Below are positions 12,701 to 25,207 of a stretch of DNA of 64,000 nucleotides, piece after piece. Under the pieces are notes generated by a model that was not told the DNA's origin, did no database searches, and worked only from the letters and a program-made list of their open reading frames with translations. A program made the translations under genes and the position numbers. The first letter of the stretch is position 1. Each line of letters begins with the position of its first letter. Source of the stretch: Progne subis subis. Lineage: Eukaryota > Chordata > Aves > Passeriformes > Hirundinidae. The stretch is taken from NCBI GenBank assembly GCA_022316685.1, contig JAKJHU010000005.1:13928707-13992706 (forward strand), given 5' to 3'.

Positions 12701-13785
12701 GTTCATTTTTCCTGGAAAGACTTCCATGTTGTATGGGAACTGGAGCCAACCATAACACAAACCAAATATTGCTTAGAGAATATGAAGAAAACATGCTAAA
12801 TATTTAGTTTTTTTAAAAATAATATCACTGTATCAGAGCTGGGATAAATACAAATCTCATTATTTTGCACATGCTAGTGACAAGGCTAAAGTACAAATGC
12901 TAGCTACTGCAGATAGTTTATTATCTTTCAGCAGTACTTACCTCTCTCATTTGTAATGCTCTTCCCAATTACAGAGTTAAGAGAACTCTAACAACTTGCT
13001 TTACTGATTAATTCTGACAGGTTAGAATATGAGAAGTTCACCTGGTAAAATATATGCTTTGAGAATGGAGTTTGATATTTAATTAGCATCAGAATTATCA
13101 CTACAACTTTAATGAAAAATAGCATTTTTTCCTGTCATCAGAAAAGCCTTAGTTGTAAGAAGGTTCTGAGCAGCTTAGGTATTAAGGGATCTCTCAATTA
13201 ATACAATTAGCCAGCAAGAAGTGGAAGGGGAAAAAAAATATATGCTGCTCCTTCTTTTTTTCTTATATAAAGAAATATAATCCACTGTCATGACTGGATG
13301 TTTTCACCATATGTTGTTTGTGGGATTTCTGTAATCCCTCTACTCATATCATTGACTTTCAGCCACTTTAAGTCTTCAGAACATGCCCTTCTTACACTTG
13401 CTCTGTTCTTGCAGACATTTTCAGATAGCTTTATTAGTAAAAGAACTACCAAAGGAAGGCTTTCAGTTTTGAAACTAGACATCAAAAAATACTTCTTCTT
13501 GCACCACTTAAAAAGTAACACTAACCCTAAGACTTAGTTGCTGAGAGCAATGAGCACAAAAAATCTGGAGATTACAAATTAGAAAAGTGATTTCGAAAGT
13601 ACTGGTGCAACTCTATTATGAAAGTTTGTTTCATGATGATTGCAACTCTCCACTGTGAAAGGCAGCAAGCTGGACCTCTCGCTACAAGTTTAAAGAAAGA
13701 ACTGTGTGGTAACAATGTTAGGAATACATTCATATTCATTCAGAATTGTAGCAGTTGTGATGGTTCCAAGAAGTGTTCTGTCCCG

Positions 13786-13815
13786 CATTCCTGAGCATTA
13801 CATTCCTGAGCATTA
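13786..13815. repeat. 15-bp tandem duplication
   Basis: The unit CATTCCTGAGCATTA occurs twice, exactly, head to tail (13786-13800 and 13801-13815). A perfect copy suggests a recent replication-slippage event. Confidence 0.95.
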
Positions 13816-15394
13816 GCAATATTTTTCCAAACAACCAATGATCGATGTCCATGTATTTACATTTTTACCTCTTGGGGATCTTATGTTTATACAGTACCTC
13901 GCCTACAAACTCTTGGAATACCTAACACAGAGTATACTGCCTTCCCAGCTCAGGATATGGGAGAAGTTCCACGGCTAATGCTACCTCTCACCAAAGTCAG
14001 GCTAACTAACTTAGATGTATTTTTTACACTCTCCTCCAAAAAGAAATCTCATATACGAAATGTCCCTCAAAAGAACTGCATTTTTTGGTTCTAAATGGAA
14101 ACAGAAAGAGGTAATCCTCAAACTTTGTTTGGTTTATACCGCTCCTATGGACAGTTTCTATGGATTTATGATACTGAACTGCAGCTAGTTTATAGCAAAG
14201 CATGCAGGGTGTGACTCATTCAGAAAGCTCAACCCAAGAATATTTCATTCTGACATCCAACAGAATAGCTCCCTCGTGAATTTGAATTAGTTGCTGGCCA
14301 TTACTCACATGCACTCCTTCTCATAACTTCATGACACACAACTTGCAGTGCAAACTTGAATCCAGGCCATGAAGGAGATACTAGAAGTTCTGACAAATTT
14401 TATCCCTGTCACCAGGAACTGTAAGACCAGGAATTTGGTCTTACACAATTTAAATACACAGCTGCGCTCTGCTTCTGGTGGATGTGCATAATGGGGTCAT
14501 GTGGAAGGAAAGCATATCCCCAAGCCCAGTGACTTAAAGTGACACAGTTTCCTGAACTCCAGGAACCCTCCTGGTCAGAAAGTACTTCCTTCCTCATTTC
14601 AAACACTTGATTGTTTCAGAGGGAATTCAAAACAATAGATTAGAAACTTTCAACCTTTCCTCAGTGTACTGCTACACAAGGAAATCAGGCCGTGCTCTGG
14701 GAAGATGAGATAACATTGGGAGAGTACTCTCCGGAAATGCAAAGGCTTTTGCGTGCCTTCTCTAGCACCATCCCACGAATCAGCTACATGTTCCTAATAA
14801 CTCTAGCTATGAGATGTCAGAAGCAGTTCAACTGCTGTTTGGATTAAGATGTGCGTGGTTGGCAAAAGGCAAGAGCCAACGCACTTCTCAGCTATTTCGA
14901 TAAGGCCTGTAAGGGAAGAAAGTATCAGGAGCTTCCTAATCTGAGTCTGTACTTGTAAGGACGGGTAGGAAGAAAGGATGATGATGGCCTCTTTTTAGCA
15001 CCTCATAGTTTAAATTGTCTAAAAAAGGAGAAGGAATGTGCTATTACTTCTGCAGTTAAAAATTTACCCCTTCCCACCATAACTTACTTTTACAGGGTCA
15101 GTAGTGATGCTCACAAAGACTGGGAGCAGATCTGGCTCATCAGCTGAAGAGCAATTATTTTAAGCATACTCTATTCCCCAACGCAATTCCTTTAATCTAA
15201 ATACATATAAATGGTTTGTAATGATGGATAAAAGATTTAAAATTGACAGGAATATCTAACTCGCTATTTACAGGCTGCAATTTGATTAAGAAAAGGTAAT
15301 GACAAGTAAATACATTTTTCTGCAGCAAAAGGGTGCCTAAATACCCAGACTAACCTAAAAACAACAGCAACAAAAACCAACAGTAAGAGCCATT

Positions 15395-15424
15395 CTCTCA
15401 GACTCAAACTCTCTCAGAGTCAAA
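15395..15424. repeat. 16-bp-period near-tandem repeat
   Basis: CTCTCAGACTCAAA at 15395-15408 and CTCTCAGAGTCAAA at 15411-15424 differ at one base and are spaced by CT. It lies about 200 bp downstream of exon H in transcript direction. Confidence 0.8.
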
Positions 15425-15621
15425 GCTCTTATATGACATTGCATTTTCTTGATTATCTTTTCCTATCAACATAGAGCTACAAGACGTTTGAGGATAAGAT
15501 TATTAAACAAAAACGAGAACTCACATGGTTCTACACGTTATTTTTAGAGGCAAACAGGAAATGCACTCCCCTGTCAAGCTGGGTGAAAGGGGAGTTACTG
15601 AGGTGAATACTTTGCACTCAC

Positions 15622-15774
15622 CGTTCCTACCAGAGGGTAGATGAATCCAGCTCCAATGCTGGCTCGCACATCGCTAATTGGCAAAATGAAACCAGTGGGA
15701 ACACCCTTCCTCTCAGGCTGATGGGAGAGGGATAGGTGAGTTTTTGCCATACAAATGGGAAGATTTCCAAATCC
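15622..15774 (-). CDS. MTHFD1L: MTHFD1L exon H (penultimate coding segment found)
   Basis: 153 bp, 51 codons, phase 0/0. It encodes [18 protein letters not shown], then [19 protein letters not shown] and [31 protein letters not shown] and [16 protein letters not shown] are hallmark C-terminal motifs of the family. The acceptor is cttttttttgttag; the donor is gtgagtgcaa, the only GTGAG donor among the eight exons. About 29 further residues (the segment starting MSTMPGLPTR in human) must come from a later exon. I looked for that exon on the minus strand from 15621 down to 1 and did not see it. Confidence 0.98.
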
Positions 15775-17157
15775 CTAACAAAAAAAGGGAAAGAAAATTA
15801 AAAAAGATCACAGTAAAGGCACATCATGTTTTTGTTTTGTTATCAGTATCTTAAAGAAACCTCTTGTACAGCAGTTCCCTTTGGGCTCTAATGACTTAGT
15901 TAGACACCAACTTGAGACCAGGATTTAGAGTCCAAAATTTTCTAAGGATATTAGTCTTCCTGGGGGTAAACACAGATGGTGCTCATTATGCTTTCCTTTG
16001 TTTTCAAACAAGACAAAACTTGCATGAGGTGATGGCATCCCTTCACTAATGCCAGTGCACTAGTTACTGGAAATGTGGGAAAAAATCAGGAAAACTGCCT
16101 CAGCAGCTCCCCCCCACCCATTATTTGTCTCCAAGTTATTGATTAATCTTGATCAGGCACCTTCCACTCTTCTGTTCAATTTGACAAACAGGGCCAGGAG
16201 GAGAGGTGGCATTTCAGGGAATTCTCTCTGCAGCCCAGTGCTGACAACTCCTTAGTGACATTGCGAAAATATTTCCTAATATACTAACATTTAGATTAAA
16301 AAATAGATTAGAGGATCACAGTAGGAAAAAGTAAAGGCATGGATTATTTTGCTTCAAGTACAGTAAGTAAACCTCTTTTCCATTTAGAAAAATCAAATTA
16401 ATTCTCAGGAAGTTTGCATTATAGGGAAGATGGCTGCCCCCTTGTCTGACCAAGGACTTCTGTTTGTCTGACTGAGCTGCTGAAGTTTACTCAGGAATTT
16501 TTTTGTGGAAAAAATACCGTTTCCACTTTTTGACAGAAAGGCTACAGCCACATGTATGTCCAGAAGCCACTCCACTACAAAAAATACATTCACCTCACCG
16601 CATGGTTTCAAAACTTTTCAAACTGTAACGTGCTCCACATGCTTTAGGATAGGTGATCACGTTCTAGTATTCATAACTCCTTGAAAGTAATAGGAAGAGA
16701 AAGAAATCGAAAGGTTTTACAAATATTGGGACCTTTGTTATCAATATCCATAGCTGTGCACAGGTCCTACTGTGTTTGCAAACTCTTTTTTGCAGGTAAA
16801 AAAGAACACACGCTAAAATTGGTTACATTTGCTAGCAGCAACTTTTGCAGATATGCAGTTGTCAGGTTTAAGAGAGTAACCCAAGCTGCATAGAAAGTAC
16901 AGTTTCGTGGACAATCTCAGAAGTATTCTGAACACTGTTCATATCTCACAGGAGATCACTCTCAAGGTTAAAACCATTCTGTTCTATCAAATCTAAACCA
17001 ATCCACACTGACCTCCACCGTTTACTACCACGGGTAAGCGCAGGCCTTTCAGCAAAGCTTGACCTAACGCTCCAGTCTGAGAACATTTTACACCCTGAGG
17101 TTTCCCAAGACTCACATCCAGCAGGTCCCTGCCTGCGTAATTCCCTGGCGCTCTTAC
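15775..17157. other. Intron between exons G and H (1383 bp)
   Basis: Complete intron, GTAAG donor at the high end and a T-rich tract ending TTAG at the low end. AT-rich single-copy sequence; I see no repeat family, RNA gene or exon in it. Confidence 0.9.
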
Positions 17158-17265
17158 CTGCCGGCTGTAACGATCAACTTGAGACTGCGCAGCAGGAGAC
17201 AGCTCTATGTCCTGAGCTCCATACACCTTCTGAGCAATGATCCTTATTTTTTCAACAATAGGAAG
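17158..17265 (-). CDS. MTHFD1L: MTHFD1L exon G
   Basis: 108 bp, 36 codons, phase 0/0. It encodes [20 protein letters not shown] followed by [16 protein letters not shown]. The VEKIR-x-IA-x-x-VYGA-x-DIELSP pattern is typical of the C-terminal domain of eukaryotic formyl-THF synthetases. The acceptor is a good pyrimidine tract, ccttgtctctgcag; the donor is gtaagagcgc. It joins exon F to read YSLELPIVEK and exon H to read SRQGFGNLPI. An open frame on the opposite strand (17179-17634) overlaps it but is only a shadow. Confidence 0.97.
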
Positions 17266-20200
17266 CTGCAGAGACAAGGAAACAACACAAGGATGAACAT
17301 TAGCCGAGAGAAACTACGATCTTGTTTGCTGAGTGAGGTCTCCAAATCTCTCATTTGGATTCATCCTTGTTCAATAGGCTTGCTAAAGCACGACACAAGA
17401 CACAAAGTAAAGGGCACTGCTGATGGATATGATACGCAGCTACAGGTACGTGAACTAACAGCTGTGATTTCAGCTACCCCATCACTTGGAAGCTGCACAA
17501 TTTGTGCATTATGGAGTGGACAACATGAGCTTATGCTCACCTCAAGTGGGGAGAGAAAATTACTGCCATCTAGCTATAAGAATAAAGAGATAACCTACAC
17601 CGCAATCTCCGCTGGGTTAACAGGGATCACTTGACAAAAAAAGTTTCATTTCAGAATAAAGATAACCTGCACGAGTCAACATGGCAAGGTAGGAGGCAGC
17701 CAGGGAAGGTTCCCCTGAGAAACGAGGAATTGTAGCAGAAAATTCCTGACCCATCACTGCTCATTTGATTGTGATTTTGTTTTATTATTTATTATTATTT
17801 TTAATGCATAATAACATTTATCCTATCCTTTCTAACATGCATATTTTTAATTGTAGCTTTGATATTGTAAAGCACCTTGGACACTTAAAAAAATAAGAAA
17901 GAATAAAGCTTTCTAGAATTCATTTTGAGACCTCAAGTCACTAAATCCAATCCCAGTCTCCAAGAGTATTCACATTGTGTTATTCAGCTCAAACTGAACA
18001 AGTTCTGCTTTCACAGCTTCTGTTTGAAGGCAGACTCTCAGTCTGTTGGAAAACCCTTAACAGATTTTCATGAAACAGTTTTTTGCAGTCAGATCAGGAA
18101 TTTACTTTTTGTGTCATCATTTTTGTTTATTTTAAGTAAACAACTCTTTCCTATTTCCTCTTTCTTTTTGTTTTTAATGACCCAGGAGACAGCAATTGTG
18201 GCTCCTCTGGCCTATTTTAAACAAGCCATTACTCTGACTTCAATAGTAACAGTATGGTGGAGGAGGGATCTTACCATGAGTTCAGCTAATTCAGTGCTGA
18301 CTATAGCTGGCCAGAGATGTGTGCAATATTAAAGGGAATATCTCACCAGTAGCTTATTGCATATTTAATTAACACCACACGTGGAGTAAGTGCTAAACAA
18401 AACCTAGAGATAACCACTTGGGGAAGAAGTCTTGGTAATCTCAAGCAATACAAAAAGCACCTGAACACAAAATAGAAATATATCATTTTATTCTAACAAA
18501 GGCAAGATTTTAATTAATTTGTGAATAATTAACTCTATCTGGTACATTTATAGGAAGTTCCACAGTAAACCACATTTTTGCAATGCCTGTCTGGAAGTAG
18601 TTCTTTTTCTGCAAAGATACATCAGTTGAAGGGCTTGTGTCAGGCTGACCATTTTTGTATTTATGATTAAATTTTAGAAAAATTAAAGCTTATATTAATA
18701 AAGAACTCCAGTAACAGAGGTATCACAAGAAAACAATCTCTTCAGACTTCCAAGTACCTTAAATGTAAGGCAGTTAAAAGCTGCTAAGGTTCAGATAAAA
18801 TTCCCCCTCAGATCTGAAATTTCAAAGACAGGTTTAAAGAAGCTTCACAAGACACTTTCTGAACATGCTCACTATACAATTACTGTACCTTAATTGAGGG
18901 GAAAAAATGTCACATTCCCAACATTTTTACAAGAATCCAAGCAGTGCAAAAAATCTAATCAGGACTGGAGATAGCACATTGCAAATATCCTGGGTATAAT
19001 TCCTGGCAGCAGTAAGTTGAATGGAATACTTAGTGTCATGGACAACCATCACGAGATGAAATTTGTCTCAGGGTGATTATTAAATATGCTCATATCCATG
19101 GCAGTTTTCAACACAGTACAAGAAATGCAAAACACGTCTGTTAATTTGCCTTTTGGGTGCTGTTTGCTTGCAGTGAAGGACTAATAGCAATGGCAAATGG
19201 AAAGGCAAAAGGAATTCCACTCCCTGTTGTCAGCGGGCCAACACTGAAACTAGCAGCTTTCTGCTTAAACCTCAGTAAATTCATTGAGATGGACATTCAG
19301 ATTCAACTTGCATTTGTGTCAAAACATTTCAAACTAATTTGACAGCAGTATAACTACTGCGCCCTCAGCCCCCTTCCAATGACCACAGCCGTATTTTCCG
19401 AAAGAAATCCAGCAGGGCTCTGGCTAAGATCAGAAGAGAATGCTTTAATGACAGTGGTGGCACTCTGCTTCTCCTGGGATACGTGCAGCGTTTTACATGA
19501 CTGAGTCTGAGCTGGACAATCAAACCATATCCCTATGGATTTATGGTTTGTGCTTTTTTACTGGTTTGTTTTTTCTTTCACCAGAATTTCAGATACTTTT
19601 TTGGGTCAGTACCCACACCACAAATTTTGCAAATGTAACCTCAGAAGAATCACCATTGAGGAAGGAGGTGTAGGAGTGTGAATGGCATTAAAAAATGGTT
19701 TCCTGAGACTGTCGTGTTTTTGCCAGGTATGCACACACAAACAGGTGAGGCAATGTGTGCATGGTGTCAGAGGAGAGTTTGAGCCTATTTAATCTCAGCA
19801 GAGGCGAGATGAATCCTGGCTGAGCCAAATTCAGACAGAAACCAGCAGGAAGGCACAGATGTGCTATGGACATTAACACAGCCCACGCACATGCAAAGCT
19901 CTCAGGTATGCTTCCTTCCTGAAGTTTCAGGAGTAGGGACAAGAGTACACTACACCATGCTAAGGATCCACCTGTTTCCTAGTATGTAGTGGGACTTTTA
20001 AAGCATTATCTATTTAGAAGCAACATTATCTATTTCATAACAGGGCATTTCAAGCTAAAAAAATTCCTGTGTTTCAGTTATCAATTAAAACTGCTGGGAA
20101 ACTTCACTTTAATTTAAAGAAATGTCTTCCAAACTAAAAACACCTAGTGCTTTACACAAGAAATAAAAATTCATTTTGCTTAAAAGTGCCATAATGGTAT

Positions 20201-20565
20201 TTAACAAAAAAAAAGTTCTGCTAACTCAAGAGGCATTTTACACAGCAGAAGCCTGGATGTTTACAACACACTGGTTTACCTTTAGGTTTTCAACAAAACT
20301 GCTGATTATTCAGCACGTCACTACCAAAATAGTCTCATTGATGGGCAAAGACATCCACCATATGTAGCAACAATGTTAATTCACATGGAGAAGTGGGCTG
20401 AAAAATAAGACTCTCTATTGCACAAGTAATTAAATGATTATAGGATTTTAAGCTGCATTTTTGATCCAGCTGATACCAGACTTACCTAGAGGGAAAAAAA
20501 AAAAGGTGAACTGCCTGTTTGTGCCTTATATGCCTTGCCAGCAGAAATCACGTATCTCAGATACT

Positions 20566-20809
20566 TAAAAAAAAAACCAACCCAAAACAAACCAAAAAAA
20601 CCCCCTATGTAATTTCACATCTGCTGTGATTTGGGAATGGTAACTCTCCAGGTCAGTGTCCCCACCAAGAATCTCCAGGAATGCCTTCTCCCAGGAAGCA
20701 ACTCCTTTTCCCCTGCCCCCATAATGCGACATGGTAGAGAATAACCTCCTGGCCATGCCCCCTTCCAACTGCTGCAAAAATTATCCCTGTCTGGGCCAGA
20801 AGCAGGACA
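20566..20809 (-). mobile_element. Avian ERV LTR fragment (5' part of LTR)
   Basis: Read on the minus strand it begins TGTCCTGCTTCTGGCCCAGA and continues with GGGATAATTTTTGCAGCAGT, GGGGGCATGGCCAGGAGG and GGGGCAGGGG. It ends in a GGTTTGTTTTGGGTTGG plus poly(T) stretch. That order matches the beginning of a common bird ERV LTR family (TGTCCTGGTTT...GACAGGGTTAATTTT), recalled rather than searched. The 3' part of the LTR is absent and there are no internal viral genes. Sense to MTHFD1L. Confidence 0.75.
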
Positions 20810-22592
20810 ACATCTCTCATTTTTTCTTTTCTCTGAGAAATTTTTACAATGGCCTTAGGAATTTCCTGAACCAGCTGTTCGTTCCCACTAGCAAACTCCA
20901 ACGCTGCACCCTTAGCTGCACTGATGCAATCATTTGCAGGCCATCACCAAAAGCATCTCAAGGAAAGGAGGATGAGAAGTCTCATCTGAATGGGGAGTGT
21001 TGATGCACCCCTAGCAACAGCAACTTAATTCCACAGCACCTCTGCCACCTGGACAGCTAGGGTGAGAAGGGAAGTTGTAAAATGTCCCGGGTGTCAAAAG
21101 CATGAAAGATCTATGATCAACAATAAAAGCTATCCCTCTTCTCAGCTCCCTTATGTAAAGTTGTGACTGTTGTGACTACATTTAGGACAAGATTAGGTGA
21201 CAGATAAACAATAGACACTACGGATTTGGATAAAACCTGACTATTATAGATCTGCAACTATGCATTAGTACCTCTGTTGAAGGAATTATGGCAGCTTCAG
21301 AGAATTTATTCCAAATTCAATGTTAGCTTCCTGAGAAAATGGTGACATAAAATACTTAATATAAATTTACACTGAATATGAGAAGATACTACAAGGCCAC
21401 ACAATACGAGTATCTGCTTCATTAGGGTTCTTTCAGAAACTTCCAATCTTGCCACGCCTGCCAAAGAGAATGTTCACTTCTGAAATCTCACACATTTAGA
21501 GCTACCAAAGCCATATGCTGCTTCTGGGGCAAGCACAAACACATGCGCTTGCTGAAGCGGCCAAGCACCCACACCATAAATAGGATTATCTACTAGGCTA
21601 AAGCACAACAAGTGCTAAAGCACAAACTGCTTTTACAAAAACAGTATCTGTGTAGCTGCACATTTATTTGCTTGACAGAGAATGACTAAACCACAAAATC
21701 AGCACAGATAAACACTGACAGCCTGTCATTCCCAAGATTGTACTGATTATCTAAACCGAATCATGCCAGTGTTATCATCCAGCCATACTGCCACTTCCAG
21801 GCAATCTCACTTGCAAGACATGATATTAGTGCCAAGTGGTGCTGTTTGCTACAATCTTCTTTCTTCTCTTACTATCTACAGCAATGTTTTCACTAAAACT
21901 TAATTTAATAGTGCTTAATTTCTGCTAACCTTTTCTCACATTTCCTTCACTCTTCATCTCTTCCTTCACTTTTAACACCTGACTTCAGATTATCTTTTTT
22001 TCATGTAGGGCTTGATAAGGATTTCCATGGACAGCAGACCAGCTAGAAGAGATCTTCGTTTCATCCTTGTTTCCTCTGCTGCTCACACTCACCCATGTGC
22101 CAGTGCAACTGAGGCAACACTGCTGTTTGTGCAGCTGCACATAGCAGAGAAAGTCATCCAGGCTAAACCATATCCCAGGAAAAAAAACCCTATTGCAGCC
22201 CCTATCAGTTCACACATCCACCTTAACATAAAGGCAAACCCTGTACAAAGCAGGAAGAATTGCTCAAACTGATCAAATCTGAGCACTGAAATGTACCAGC
22301 AGAAAAAGCGAGTTGGGGCAGGGACACACACCTTGGCTGGGATTCCTGAAATCAGCCTCGCTGCCAAAAGTCAGTAATAAGTGAAACAAAGCATGCATAT
22401 TACCAGGAATCTGGTCTGAGACTATGCTGAAGAGTTCCACCTTTTGCTTCCTAATTTGGACATCTGACTTTTTAAGATCTTCAGCTACTGGAGAAAGGAG
22501 TCAATCTTGTTAACTCCTCACTGTCAATCCCTGAGACTGCTGAAAACAACCCCTGTTCCCTTTCTCCTTCATTTCTTCTGCTTTTAAACATC

Positions 22593-22628
22593 CTCCTGAC
22601 TTCCTCACCTCCTCACCTCCTGACTTCT
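22593..22628. repeat. CCTCACCT/CCTGACTT minirepeat
   Basis: A pyrimidine-rich run in which CCTGACTT flanks two CCTCACCT units. Short low-complexity array. Confidence 0.7.
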
Positions 22629-22978
22629 GTGTTTACAGAACACATCTCTGCAAAGCCAGAGACAATAGCAGTAAGTCCCTAGTCATACTACATTCCACCA
22701 GGTTGCAGTTAAGTCCCACTTCTAAAAGAAGCCCTGATATTATCTAGTTTAAATTGAGTACCATAAGTGAATGTTAATCAGTGCAGCACTCTCTGACAGT
22801 ATCCCTTCACAGTTATACAACATAAATACTTAAAACTACTTTATTCTCCAACAAAATTATGATTCTGTTGAAAAAACGTGCAATTAACCAGAGAGCATAC
22901 AAAAGCACTATTCACTTATAATTTACACATTTAATATTTCAAGTCCTTTAAACATTCACTTTAGCCTCAATGCCTATT

Positions 22979-23018
22979 TTTAATTATGACGTCACCAGTT
23001 TAATTATAAGGTGACAAC
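22979..23018. promoter_or_regulatory. Tandem TAAT motif pair with a full CRE palindrome
   Basis: Two adjacent 20-bp units share 15 of 20 positions. Both start TTTAATTAT. The first continues GACGTCAC, giving the full CREB/ATF palindrome TGACGTCA at 22987-22994; the second continues AAGGTGAC. TAAT-core homeodomain sites next to a CRE would fit an enhancer element, but this is inference from motifs only; short motifs arise by chance. Confidence 0.3.
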
Positions 23019-25183
23019 CTCTGGGCCTACTGTTACTAAGCTATTTGTGTTTTAGCAGAAATTCTTGATATAGTTCAAAATTCAAGGCAGTGGCACTTTT
23101 TTTTTTTAACTTACACATTCACTGAAAGCAATAAAGAAGAATCACTGGTTGGCTAAGTGAAACAGTATGTAGACATCACTCATTCCTCTTCTTGGGAATG
23201 CTGCCAAATGAAAACATGATGGGAGTATGGCTGAAGGTGCTGTGTGGGTTGACAGAGTGCAGTGCTAAAACAATAGCTGACTCTGCATATTTGAACTTCT
23301 TCTTCTAGCTTTTCCCTTGGATGAAATAAAAACGCATTTATTAAAGTATCTGTATATTCTGGTTCCAGAAGATCTGTGGCTGACAAAAGGATTTCCAAGA
23401 CTTTAGCACTCCTCTTCCTTCGCTGGCACACAACAAGAGTTTGTTTTCTAATTTGCGGAAAAGCATTTTCAGTCAAGCTAAACAGTTTGTGAATCAACAC
23501 CTAAGCCTGTGGATTTAGAGATTTATTTTCCATTTCCCCAACTTTGAAACCCCAGCTGTGGGTAAGAAAATTGTTCTATGCAAAGAATAGGGAAATAATG
23601 AAAACAAGCATAAAAGTACAGTGCCGTCAAGAGCCTACATCCACAAATAAAGAGATGGAGTGGCAGAAAGATAGCTTCCAACCCTACAACACCCAATTCA
23701 GCGAAAGAAGTGTCCAGATTCCACAGAAATCTCTTTGATGGGAGTGGGAGGAGTGGGTGTCACAGCCCTATGGAATTCCTCTTTAATGTGGCTTCACTGC
23801 TAGATGTCTTATTGGCAGTAGAGGGGAGGGGGGAAATAGTTTAAAATCCAGCATACGCTGCAGGGCAGCACAGCCTGCATTACAGGATGAGAAACGATCG
23901 CCATCTATTACTAGGAAAAGTTTCGGTAAGGACCATACATAATTTTATTTATTCCCACCCCAGCAGTACTTAAGGACTTTCCATTAGGTCCACACATGAC
24001 TGAGTTCCATGCTGTATAGAGAACAATGCAGAAGCTATTTGCTTCCCAGACAAATGAGCAGAGGTATGCTGGGCTGGTGTGACAGCAGACACACGATGGC
24101 TAGCTTTCATGGCTTAGTGACTTCATGGTATTAGTGAAGGAAACAGAAAATACCCCTGGCAACCCCCACACCTCCCAATCAATCACTGGGATTGAAAAGA
24201 TGCGTAGTTTGCAAACTGTAAGAAACACTCTGCCTTGGGACATTCCCTTGGAGGTTGGCATCCTCAAACCCAGACCCTGTAAGCTCTTCTTGACTGTGCC
24301 TTCTTCTTCAAGCTTCTCCTCCTCTCCCAGTACATGCATCAAGGAGCTTTCCCCTCCATTGATGGCTCCTCCTCCTTCATTACTCACAGCTCATTCTTGC
24401 TTTGGGAGACCATGGAAGGAAAAGAAAATAATGCACAGAGAACTGCTGCTGGCAGAGTTTTCTCTGTTTCAACGCTACCCTTAGACCTCTCTGAGTGACC
24501 CATTGTCTGTGACAGCTGAAGCGAAGACTGAGGGAATGAGATAAGTGACAGCCCACACCATACTGCCACAGCAAAACAGAGGCAGGGCAGACAAAACTCT
24601 GGGCTCAGATGCTCTAGATTTGCCCAAACTATTATTATGGTCCCAGCAGGGGATGAAAAATACTGCTGCTTACTGCTTGAATGCCTCTCTGAGAAATGCT
24701 GCTACTCAACCTTGCTCCCAGTGGATGGTCCCAAGCTGAGAAAGTTCTCCATTGTTCTGCAGGCTGGCCAGGCAATGCACTGCACTCTGTCAAAAGATTT
24801 GTGCAATCAGCTTTCACTGTATAACCAGGAAATATTTTAATTTGTGATGATATTACCTAAAGGCATACCACTGTCTAGAAAAGATGTCATCGGACAAACT
24901 TGGAAGGCTGGAACAACCCCATCTCTTCCCTCCCATTTATGACCTTTACAGTCTTCAATTTAGTTTTCCAGTGCAGCATAAACCCGGTGACTTGAGGCTT
25001 TTCAATATTTGTCAGGTTACCATGTCTTTCTTTTAAGGAGACAGTGCTAATTGACTGACCAGCCAGATATGCTGATCCTGCCTCATGCCAAATGCCTGTC
25101 CTTCTCCTTTCTTCTATCTCCCACTCCACTCCAGCTGCTTGCAGGAAGGGGCAATGTATCTCTTAAAAACCTAATGCTTCTTC

Positions 25184-25207
25184 ATTAATAATTAATAATT
25201 AATTATT
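25184..25207. repeat. ATTAATA-rich palindromic tract
   Basis: 24 bp composed only of A and T with repeated ATTAATA units and the self-complementary core AATAATTAATTATT. A simple-sequence tract. Confidence 0.8.

Larger units (their letters stand above)
1..15621. other. MTHFD1L downstream intron (partial, at least 15.6 kb)
   Basis: No coding exon is recognisable here. The stretch is AT-rich intron, inferred because exon H ends with a splice donor and the final codons are missing. It holds two CR1 fragments (about 3070-3842 plus strand and 6040-6345 minus strand), a C14 run at 162-175, a G/T-rich tract at 1842-1922, a 61-base poly(A) in a polypurine tract at 2299-2440, an A21 run at 5782-5802, an A-rich tract at 6726-6778 and a 15-bp tandem duplication at 13786-13815. 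The segment 10440-11060 is strikingly poor in G on the plus strand. All open frames in it are short and unrecognised. I see nothing else. Confidence 0.8.

Noticed and set aside
13517..13531. CTAACCCTAA as an interstitial telomere repeat
   Set aside because: Fewer than two repeat units, expected by chance.
17179..17634. 151-codon plus-strand open frame
   Set aside because: It overlaps exon G on the opposite strand; the part beyond the exon is ordinary intron.
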